Shown: positions 38,301 to 50,300 of the stretch, piece after piece
How positions within the stretch are numbered: the first letter of the stretch is position 1
Layout of the letters: the number at the start of each line of letters is the position of its first letter
Assembly: GCF_015706575.1 (NCBI RefSeq)
Contig: NW_024037051.1
Coordinates: 186,001-250,000, forward strand
Source of the DNA: Patiria miniata
Lineage: Eukaryota; Echinodermata; Asteroidea; Valvatida; Asterinidae
Direction of reading: 5' to 3'
Length of the DNA stretch: 64,000 nucleotides
Translations under genes and position numbers: made by a program
The notes under the pieces: generated by a model
Databases searched by the model: none
Told to the model about the DNA's origin: nothing
Seen by the model: the letters and a program-made list of their open reading frames with translations, nothing else

Positions 38301-41300
38301 GAACTTCTGTAAGATCCACTTATTGGCTTATCAATGCTGGAGTATTTACAAATTGGGGGAAAATGAAGTACATGTATAGCGGATATTATGTTGAGTTTGT
38401 GCGGAGATAAAGGCTCTCGTAGCAAATTAATTTCTGTGGTGGTCTTTCAAGGACATCAGAGTGTTATATCTGTAATGACAAGTAAGAAAAAAAAGACGGC
38501 CTGACTTTGTGATCTTAACAAGATCTTCTTCAGAGGCAAAAGAGGTAATGACAGGCCATGAATTTTGGGGAATGTTTCCTCAAGAAGTTGTTGCGTACTT
38601 GCAAGGAAATAACATCTTCCTTTTTTTCTGTGATGTCCCTTCTTCAAAACCATGTGGCCCCTTTTCCAATGGTTTTATGTGCAGGGAAGTTAATTTTCTT
38701 TTTTTTAATAGAACACTGTTGAGCATTGCCCCTAGATCAGCGTAAGTTCAAAAGCACTGTATCCTCAGTGTTGTCCAAGGGCTTCTGAGAAGAATTTACA
38801 AGCTTACTTGGGTGGGGCTCGAACCAATGACCTCCTGCTTATCCGTGCAGATGTCTGACCTCCCAAGCTTGCAGGGATCAGCTGGCTGGTCCAAATCTGA
38901 TTTAGCTGTGGGTGCTGCATTCAATCACTGTTTTGTAAGACTGCGTTTTTGTTTTAAACACGTAGGCCTACATGTATCAAAAGTGGGTTTTTGCCCTTGC
39001 TTTGCATTGAATTTTTTTTTTTTTTTTGGCCAGCAGATGTGCAGAGCTTACCAGCATGCAGTGGAGTTGTCTGTCCATCCGTGTCTACCAACCCAACAGT
39101 TTGCCCTCCGGGTACCAGACTAATTCAGGGTGGTTTCACGCCAGACGGTTGCTGCCCAACACCAAACAGGTAATATATAAAGACTGTAGGGGGCAGCATT
39201 GAGTGAGTTCCATAGAGGGCCATTGCTCGACCAGTGGGTAATTTGTGCAGAACAGAACATGCAACAGTCTGTTTGATACTCAAAATGTCCTAACTAAACT
39301 TCTTGGTCCTAGCCCCCTGCCATACATGCACAAGTTCAATTGGAGCAATATGCAATCATAGTTCGACTAACTCTCATTGAACACTAGGCAGTCCATGATG
39401 GACAAGTCTAGTCGACTTTTTGGAACCAACGGCTACAGGCATCATAATACACAGCAAGGAACTACTGTCCATTACGCGAATTCCATTACGAAGCGAATTT
39501 CTTAGGGAAATGGCAAACGTCATGATGAACCTTCAGTTGTTGACCTCATGAAATTTGCTTCGCTTTCACTTTCGCATGAAGTACATGAACTGGCCTTTAG
39601 TAACATCACAAACCAACCATTAGTCAACTAATGCTCCATTATAATGCGCTTGGCTATTGTCAACAGTGAATATGCAACAAAACTCAGTGGGCTGGTCCGG
39701 AATAGTCAACTAGACTAGTCCAACTATAGTCGACTGACATGAGTTTAAGCGAAGATAGTCAAACTATGGTTAAAGGTAGAGTATATCAATTGCAGCTATC
39801 CAAAATGTAACTTACAAAATTATTGTTGAAAAACTTTCTTGGTTTAAAGATAGTAATGACACTAAACTCCCTGTGTCGTTATTCCTTCCGGCATGCTGTC
39901 ATTTTGAAGAAAACAGTAAAAGAAGGCCATTTCAAAAGATGCGTCAAGTGACGCATTTTTGGAAATTTCCATTAGTACGGTAGTTGCTATCGGCAGTTGG
40001 TTTTTGTAATTGGGCGAATCCATGTATGGGTGCACGCAAGCATTAACACAGCGCACACGGCTGAATGAGAACATGTCCCTGACACTGATTTCGGGCGCAT
40101 TTCAAAATATGACTGCAATTTTGAATTGAAATCGAGATCCTAGAATATTGTTTTCTCGAAATATACAGCATTCACTGAACTAACATTTCATCAGGTTCAT
40201 TGTTAAGAACTCGTCTTTAGATTTTGAGCTCTAATTTATTGCTTCAAATGAAAAAAATGACAAATGCACAAATGACAAACGATCTACCCTACCTTTAAAC
40301 ACGGTTCTCACTCAAACATGCCTTTTGTTCAGAGAGGACAGTAATACGCTGTTCTGCCTGTGGATAAAAATAATTTCTTTTTTGTGTGTTTGCTTGGTTG
40401 AACACAGTTGGAAGTAAAGCATGCTCGTAGGCAAAGCATCAATTGTTCCTGATTATCCGGACCAACCAGGATAACATATGATGCGTGGGTTGCATCATGA
40501 TCTGTAGCCAGTGTGCATACAGTTTTGTTAAGAAAGGATCGTGAGACCAGTTCAGGACAGCCAAATGTTACTCATTTATCTTGCTTGTTCAAACAAACCG
40601 ACATACATGTTGGCATCTGTCCATGTTTAGCAGAGAGAAGGGACTTTAAAAGTTCATTGCATGCAGCCCAATACGTGCAATGAGCCTGAGGAAATGTGTA
40701 GGATATTATTTCTGGGAGTCCTTGCACATTTTACGTGATATGAAGGGCTGACAATTTTAATGAAATAAGTTTTCCAAAATGTGTGACTTTGAATCGAAAT
40801 TTATTTTCCGTTTTACTTTGTACAATGCAAATGTTGTTTAAGACCAACAAATTTGTTTGTTTTTTTCTCCAAGGAATTTTCAATTTTCAAAATGTATTCT
40901 CCGTTTTACTTTGTCCAATGTTGTTTAAGACCAACAAATTTGTTTGTTTTGTTTTTTCCTCAAGGAATTTTCAATTTCTATGTTAAATGTGAACAAAAGG
41001 TTTTTCCTTCTTATTTGGGCATGATGTACGTCCCTCTGATAAAAATCTTTTTTTTTTAATTTTGGATTGCTTTTGCACCTCAAATCCACAAAAGATACTG
41101 ATTATCATAAGTTACAAAATACTAAATTATTTAAGTACGGGTATGTGGAATTATTACAAAACCTAACATGGGCACATTTTTTTTCATTTGATGAAAACAT
41201 TTTGATGAGTGGCAGTTTTAAATAAATTATTTTTTGGGGCTGAAACCTGATAATAGCCTGGGGAGCGCAACTTGCATGCACTTAAATTCTATTAATTGAA

Positions 41301-44300
41301 AGCTACATGTAACTATGGGTTACGGAGTCATGGTAGTTACATGTAGTCTTTAATGCATTGTTTTCATTTTCTTCTCTTCTCTTTTCTTTGACCTTTGACC
41401 TAACACAGGTGCGAGTGCGTGCCAGAAAGCTGCGAGGTGCCCACCTGTTGGCCTGCATTTTCCCCCAAGCGGGTTGCCACAGCGACGCTTGAACTGGGCC
41501 ACTGCTGCGACACATATGACTGCGTCGCAGGTAGGATACATCCATGTTGCCCCATTTCACATGATTACATTATTTATCTATAGGTCGGAGATGGAGTTCT
41601 AAATAGGCTACCAGCGGGGTTCACGTAGGACGCCCGCTGAAACTACAGACGGCCCGGCACGTTTCTCTCCGTACCCAGCAGTCAAAAACTAAATTTTTGA
41701 AATGGGATTATTAGTTCTGAAAACCTCAGCAAAACTCAAGCTGTGAACATAATTTTGATCTTATAAAAATAGCACAGAAAGTGCAGTCATGAGTTGTGGG
41801 TAGCCATGCCCTTTCTGATTAAGATGGCCTTTCACCAATATATGGTTTTCATTGGGAAATTGCTGTGGAAACCAATCAGGAATAGTAGACCCTGCTGCGT
41901 GACCACCTGGAGAACTCCATTGTGCAGTACGCAACTATGTGCACGAACCAGTTCAAGTGCATATGCTGCCAAGTACACATAATTGATGTGCACGAATTCA
42001 TGCGTAGCTTGTAGCTGGGTGTCTGCTATATCTGTGTTTATTTGGGAGTAGGTTAGGGCCTGGTTAGTAAGGATGTGACTGTGTTAAGGCCAAAAAAAAA
42101 TTACTCGGTCTCTGGTCAGCGCGCGCGTCGATTTTAATCATGCGCGTCAACCTTTTTTTTTCTCTTCAAATTAACACGGAACCTACAACAGCACCCTCTA
42201 TTGCCGCGCCTCCTCAAATTTTTGTACCAAGGAGCACCAAGGAATGGGGAAATTGCACCAATGCAAATGATAAAGGGCACCAAGGCAATTATGGAGGACA
42301 CCAATGTATAATGAGGACACAAAAAGCAAAATAGTACCCACCTTGTCTGTAAAATACAAGCTTGAAAAAAAAAAAAGCCGCCAAAAAATATATAAAAAAA
42401 CGTGTCGCCGCATCAATTCCGGAAATTCGGTCTGACCAGAGACTGACTATTTTTTTTTTTGGCCTTACATGTAAATGTTTAGCCATTCACAGAGGATAAT
42501 GCCTGCCCATTATGGCTGCAGACCGGTGTAATTGCCGGGATAAGTCGACAATGATTGACATAATAAGATAACAGGCAGTCATTGAAAATAAAAAGCAAAA
42601 ACTTAGCTATGTGTACCCCGAATATAATCAAGCACTGCAGTGTTTCTAAGGTTTGGTAAATTAAATAGGTTTGGAAACATTGTTAATTATTTGTGCAATG
42701 TATGTTTTAACTCAATAGGAAGATAGCGTGAACGTTGATTCCTTTTTTTTAAATTCGGGTTTCGTTTAAACATTTTGAAAATTTTGAAAACGTATTTAGA
42801 AATTTGTTTATGTTTTGTTTAAACGTGGAAACGTCACATCCTTCACTGGTTAGTAATACACAGATTCCATAATTTTGTGGACTTGAGATTGAAATCTTTG
42901 CTTTTTTAAGTTTGTGTGAAACACAACATTTTGAACAGACGTATGCTCTGCTCGTAGTCAGATGACGACGCAGCGCATATGATGATCCATAGCATTGATT
43001 TTCTGCTGGTTCTTTTCTGAGCCACACCTTAAAGTCAAGAAAGAGATTTTGTTTCATAGTGCAACTGCAAACTTACTGTTATTGTTGACTTCACCTTGAA
43101 AATGTTCCAATCTAACCTGAGATTACTCCCTTTTGCAGTGGAAGTCATGCAGAATTGCATCCACGAGGACATGCTCTTCATGGAGGGCGCCACCTGGAAC
43201 GTGGGCCACTGCAGAGTCTGCACCTGTCTGAACCAGACAGCCCACTGCGAGATCACTCAGGCCTGCTACGCGGAGCAGAGCCTCCTAATGTGCTACACGG
43301 ACACCGGTCTGCGCACCCCCGGCGAGCGATGGGACGAGGACGAGTGCACAAGCTGCCAGTGCCTGGAAGGGGAGATCAGGTGCCAGACCGCCAGCTGTAT
43401 CACCAACTGCCTGAACGCGCGCAGGATGCCGGGGATCTGCTGTCCTGTCTGCGAAGGTGAGGGATTTAAGGTCGCTGCGAGGTCATGCTTGTAAAATAGG
43501 GTTTTCTCAATAACCCTTTTGGAGACTACTGGCTCCTCTAAAAGCTACAACTGTGGAGGTACCCAACTCCAAGGGAAAAATTCTTTGTAATCATGGAAGT
43601 GTAAGGCTTAATTCTTCAATTAACACACACAAACTCTCGCATCTTCGTAAACACCGGCAATCGTGGACTTCCTATAAATGCCTTATCCTCATTCCTTTGT
43701 TTGTACTTTTTAGCAACAGCTCTCATTGGTTTTGTACGTGAATTTCAATCGTGGACGTTCGTTCGGTCAATCGTGGACTTTTTGTTTGTGCCCTAATCCT
43801 TTTGTCCTAGGTCCACGGTTGCTGATGTTTACATTCCCATCTCAGATTCTTTTGATTTTGCAAGCTTTTGTTTTGTGGTTCAGAGGGATCAACAACTTAA
43901 TCAGCACAATTTATTCAGATGTACTGTAGATAGAGGGTCACCCAAAACAGGTGGTATAAAATACAATGTACAAACACATTGTAAAAATTGAAATTGTGAT
44001 TGCATTTTTTTTGGCAGAGCCAACATTTGTCACCATCTCATCAGTGGAATGCCCCAAGATGAGCTGTTCATTACAATGTAACCATGGCTACAAGCATGAT
44101 GGCAGTGGCTGTATGACCTGTGAATGTGTCGAAGGTGGGTGTGGCCCCAGTCATAATCTGGGTCTGATTCAGCTTTTTGTTGGCTAAGACTGGTATAATA
44201 TCTTCTTTCCGGTATGGCCTTTGAGTGCACTTTGTAATGGGTTCTGTGCATGGACTAATGAGGGCACTGTGTGGCAGCCCCTGAGGGTATACCCCAGTAG

Positions 44301-47300
44301 ATAGGCAAAAAAATCCATCTGCTGAGCTCATAAATAAAAGTTATACACTCAAATTATTCTATATGAGACATTTCTGAGAGCCAAGGAATGGAGGAATTGA
44401 AGATATTCGGCACTGTACCTCTGGCCTGGACTTGGGGCTTCCAAATCTGAACATTTTGGAAGCAGTTGGGTCCGAAAGTTGCGCTATATTTGTGGAGGGA
44501 TCCTTTTTCAAAATGGATCCTATACCAGTTCTGGAAACATCAGTCATTTTAGGGGTGGTCTTCTTTGGGTGAGAATTTCTCAAAAAAATGAATGGTCAAC
44601 CCACCAAAAATTGAAAAGACAATAAAAGACGACTTGTTGATCATCATATTTCTGTGCAGCCTGAACACCTGTGAGAGTTCTGAGTATTTGTAAAAGAAGT
44701 ACATATATGGGGATTTAATGCCAGTGTCTATGGGAATGTTTTATGCTGGGGTGCACCCCAGAGAAAATAGGAGGTTTTAGAAATGTCTTTTTCATCTTGG
44801 GCTTTGGTTACAGGAGATTTAAGGCCCCTGATTTTTGGGACTCGGCCCAGTACATACTATGTTCTGCTTCAGGAACATCAAATCCTTTGTGATGAGCTGA
44901 AAAAGTTAAAAGTATTACTAACTGGTTTGGAAGTTTTAAGGCTTCTGATTCGGAAGGCAGGGATGAAGCCCTGATCACCAGGTTGGCGAATATGCGGACA
45001 TCATTTGTGCTTTTTGTTACAAAATTTCAATTCTGTAAATACAAATTTCTAAAGGTTCAGGTAACTGATCACCATCATTAATGATGGTTATTTTTACAAA
45101 GAGAGCGATGCTGTATTTTAAAATTTTTATTTATTTGTTTATTTATTATTTTTTCTGCTGGTGACAGGAACCCCTGGTGTTTTGACGACAGTGACTCCGC
45201 CCACCATCGTCTGCCCTGCCCTGGACTGTGCTCTGGTGTGTCCGCTGGGTCTTAAGATGGACAGTGATGGCTGTAGGATATGTGAATGCAACACAGGTAT
45301 GGCCTGATCTTCAAAAAAAAAAAATCCATTGAAATGCACAACAGGGGTGTGAAATCTCCGCTATTTAGCGGATTTCCGCTTTTTTGTTCAGCGTGCCACA
45401 TTTTGTTTTCCGCTTTTTTTCTTCCGATGGTCCAGATTTCCCCCCGCTTTTTCCCCCGCGCGTAAGCTTTGATTTTATTTCCGTTTATTTTATTTTCCGC
45501 CGAACGCACGCGATCCGCTCTCTACAACATATACGTAGCTCTGAGATGGGGTGCGTGCAAGCGAGTATTCAATGTACATGTACATGTACATTTACGTACG
45601 TACGTGTGTACTATACGATGCCATGTGCATGCATTTTTCAGCTCGAAGCCGCGTGTATACACAACGTGTAAACAGCATCCGGGGAACCAACAGTCATTGC
45701 GCTGTGATTGGCTGCAGATAAATATGAATATTCACACATGCGCCATGAAGCGCGTTGGGACTCTTTGCGGCCGTTCCTGTGTCTATGCATGTAGTGACAC
45801 GCGATGATCTCCACAATAACTCGCTGTAAACATCGTCTTGTTGCAAATATAAAGCCTTGAAATAAGATTAGTAAATTGTCGCCGTGCCGCGCCGCGGCCG
45901 GTAGAGGGCATCATGCGGGGCAAAGTTCATGTGTGCATTTCATTGCATGAGATGCATGCATCGGCCTGCTGCGTATTCCGCTGCATGCTGATACGTACGT
46001 TAGTGTGTCGTTTCAAATGTTTCGAACGTATTTTGACATTAATTCCGCAAGATGTCAGTGCAACACAAATGTGTTATTATCCCAAGAGGTTCGGAGTTTG
46101 ATTCGGACATTGACAAGACCGATCCTCAGGTTACGAATCCGTGGAAATGGATTTGGATGGAACACATGGTTAATGGGCAGAAATTAGGCGACTCGATCAG
46201 AACCCGGGACACGCGATGACGATGTGTATCAATCATCTGCAGTAAGGAGTTAAAATATGGAAAACGTGGTTGAATTTCCCAGTTTTCATATACAAGTTGG
46301 CCATTTAGGCAGTTTCAAGCCAATATGAAGGAAAAGTTAACTTAAAAACATGCATAAATTGCAAAACATTTTCGACCAATAGTTGGCCCAGGCATTGCCA
46401 GGGGGCTTTAAAATGCACCACAGAGCATCTACATTTCAAAAATTTTCCGGGGCCCTTGGGCAGGCCCCGAACCCCACGCCGTAAGGGCTTCGCGCTTTGC
46501 GCTCGCAGGTTCGGTTTTTTACAGGTTCAGCTATTTTCAGCTATTTTTTTTGGACTCCACTCACACCCCTGGCACAAGTTTAACCTCAACAATCAGACAT
46601 CTAAAAGGAATCTTCCTGGTTAAAAGCTGTTTCTGTCGGTGATCAGAAAATGGGTAATCTTTCTTGGTCCAGCGTGTTCCTGAGACCCTGCATCATTCAC
46701 TCATTCCAAAGCTGATTGTTTGGAATAAAAGCACTCTAACACCCATTTCAGATTGGCGTTTTAGAGTTTGCCAAACCACATCATTCCAAAGATTTGAATT
46801 AAGTACCTACAGGAGCAACCATGTCGAAAGCTTGACTGCAGCTATTCAGAATGACTCCAGATTCTAGTCAGTGGAAAATTAATCCATATACAGTCGAACA
46901 CCATTATAACAAGGTCCTTGGGACTTTACAAATGACCTTGTTATAACAGGGTACCTTGTATTATCAGTAATGAAAAAGAAAGAAAAACAAAGACTTTGGA
47001 CCCAAAATTGTCCTTGTTATAAGCAGGACGATGTATTAACAGTGCTCTTCTTATCGAGGTTCGACTGTTGTGTTGAATTCTGTTTGGGTCTACACAGAGT
47101 TGCTTCTTATGCTATTTTGTGTGGTGTTACTTTGGAATGCAAATCTGAAACGGATGTTAGCCTCGTGATGATCATCAGGCTAGAAACAACGAGAACTGAA
47201 ATGCTTGTTGCAGATGTCCAACATTTCTAAAAATTCTGTCGAAGTTTTTACAATCCATTCATAAAGTCCACTTAATTTTAGAGCTTTTAAAAGTAAGACA

Positions 47301-50300
47301 TCAGTTGTTTTTTAAGGTGTTTCCATTTTAAAAAGTCCCAGAATTTGCACGTTGGTTAACCATCAATTTTATTGTGCAGTTGACTTCATCATGTTTCCAA
47401 TTTCCTCTCACTTTTTAATTTTTCCCTCCAGAGTCCTGCCCAGACATGATGGCCACCTGCCCCAAGTTTTGCCCCCTGGGCTACCGGAAGGACGAGAGGG
47501 GTTGCAGCCTGTGCAAGTGCCAGCGCAAGCAGGCCTGCCCAGACTCCGAACCCTGCGACAAGACGTGCTTGTATGGCTACCAGTCTAGCCGCAACGGCTG
47601 CCTGCGCTGCAAGTGCCAGAACTGCCCCACCTTGCTGGATTGTGCCAAGCAGTGCACCCACGGGCTGGAGCGTGACGACAGGGGATGCGAGATCTGTAAA
47701 TGCAAAGGTATATTTGCTTTCCTCAGCAGTGACTGTTGTACGCAATTAACTCTTTCAGTGCCCGCGAAATTTGAAAAGTTTAACCCTAAAGTGCCCAACT
47801 TCGAGCGTTTTTTTTTTTAATTGTTCAAAACTCTGTAAAAAAAAAAGTAAATAAGTTTTTCTCACTAAATTTGTTGTTGTTGCTCTCTGGTATAGCCTTG
47901 GTACATTGGAAAGTCAATAGTAGTCACTTTCATACATAATGATACACCCTGAAACACTGTCGTGCAAACAGGGGAATTCCGCACTTTTTGCAGAAAATAC
48001 GAGTGTCCGTGCTGCGCCCTCTCGCAAGAACTCGAATGAAACAAATAAATACAGGTCGTACCTGAATGAAAATTATATTATTAGAAAGAGCGAGAGCGCC
48101 CCCTTGTGATAACACGCTTACTTTACCTCGTACATGTACGAAGTTTGGCGATTTTAAGTACGAACATTACCTTGTACATGTACGAGGTTGGCAATTTCGA
48201 ACTAACAAATATACCTCGTACATGTACGACTTTGGCACTGAAAGAGTTAAGAAAATTTGAACGCAGATGAAATCAACTTTTCATCATATGGCATTGACTG
48301 TGCTCCCCACTTCTATGGCCTGTGTGCAGGAATAATGGATGCCATCGGTTTGTGTGTCTTGAGCGTGGAATCACATGAAACTTATCATATATCATGTATG
48401 GGTGTGCAGTGTTCAGCATTCGTGAACAATCTAACCCTCTCTCGTTCACTCTTGAGGGGTACTTGTGCTCGGAATCCATTTTCAGATTGAAATCAACCAG
48501 CCGAGTGGTTAAGACATCTTCACATAAATGTTTTTCAAGAATCCTGTTTGACTAAAGTTTGAGTAATAAAGTCCAAGTTGTTTGTGACGTTTGAACCAAT
48601 GAGTACACTCATTGCCTCATGTGCTCCAACCGGCCCATGCCAGTTAAATCACATATCATATAATCAGTCCATTTATTCTGAAGTTTATTGCTTAATTTTT
48701 CAATTTCTAAAAAGTGCCTAAGTAACAGCTTGTTTCCTGTAGCGATTCCCTCATACTTAATTGAAACAGCCTTCATAATTTGATACTCTTAGCACTTGGC
48801 CTGGTAATGACTGAACACTCTGAGTACAAAATTGTCTCAGTCCAAAGGAATAAACTATGATGTTTGACCTGATACACATATGGTTGTGTCAGTGCAACAA
48901 GGTTGTAACTCCATTCTGCAACAAAGTTGTATCTCACGCGAATACACTCCGTGCAACAAGGTTGTATCTCGACGTCCATTGACTTTGTGTGTACATCCAG
49001 GTTTGTTTTTTAAGCGAGATATTAACCTTTTGACTTTGAAAACTCACGTTTCACGTACATGACATCACACGCCATGTTAGGAGATACGACCTTGTTGCAC
49101 GGACTCAACGATATTGCATTGTATCTGAGCACTAATTTGAGCCAAGATATCAGGTTTGTTTACTTTTATTTTACCTTCCCATTCCTCAGGCACCGCCCTG
49201 CCTACTCTCCGCCCAGTCACCTTAGGCTCCTGCCTGACACTAGACGGTCGTATCCATGACGACAGTGAGATCTGGCATGACGGTTGCCGGGAATGTTTCT
49301 GCCACAACGGCAAGGAGATGTGCTCCCTGATTGCCTGCCCAGTGCCGGAGTGCAACCAGCCAACCATCAGACAGGGTGACTGCTGCCCAACATGTCCAGG
49401 TGAGCTGAAACAAAAAAATTGGGTCACTCACCGAAATGGCGTTTCACAGGCATGCAACTTCTCAGATCAGCTGATTTCCTTGTTTTTCACTTCACACTTA
49501 TTTCATTCAAAATTTAAAAACACTGTACAAAGTCTTGTAAAGATTTTCGTTTCCTTGTTTTTTTTTCTTCCAAGTTGCATGCCTGTTTTCAGTGGGTAAT
49601 TGGGAATTTGGCATACTTCCAAATTTAAAATATTAATACAAAAACGATTAAAAAGTACCCCCAAAAAAATTCCTGCAAGGGGAAAAAAAAAAAATTCCTG
49701 CAAAAAAGGAGTTCTGCAAGATTTAACTCTGTCTTCCCAATTACAAAAAAAATTAAACTTATGTCGACAAAAACTGGTTGATCCTCTTAAAAAAAGAACT
49801 CACAAAATTAGGAACACAACTCTTGGTTTATTGCATATAAGGTCTTTGATCTCTATATGTTGACTTCAAGAACATCAACTACCGTACCCCTCCACTTGAA
49901 AATTCCGAGTCCATTGCTGCTGCTTTCATTTCATTCAAGATACATCTTTGGTTGGCCGGTATTGTGCTGTGGCCTCGTGGTTAAGGGCACTAATTCGTGG
50001 TCTGTGGGTAAAGCTGCAGGTCGTGGGTTCGAGTCCTGGCGGGGTCATGGTGCGTGTGCCCTTGAGCAAGGCACTTTGTCACTCATTGCTTCTCTCCACC
50101 CAGGAGTAAATGGGTACCTATGAGGGTAGTGATGGTTATTGTGATTGAATTAGCTTCCTTGCTCCTAACAGGCAGCATCGAGCTGTATACTCCCCAGGGA
50201 GCTGAGATGGTATATGGAATGTTTAATTGGCCCAATGATTAGGGGTAATAATAATGTAAAGCGCTTTGATCTTAGTTAAAAGCGCTATATAAGAACCTGT

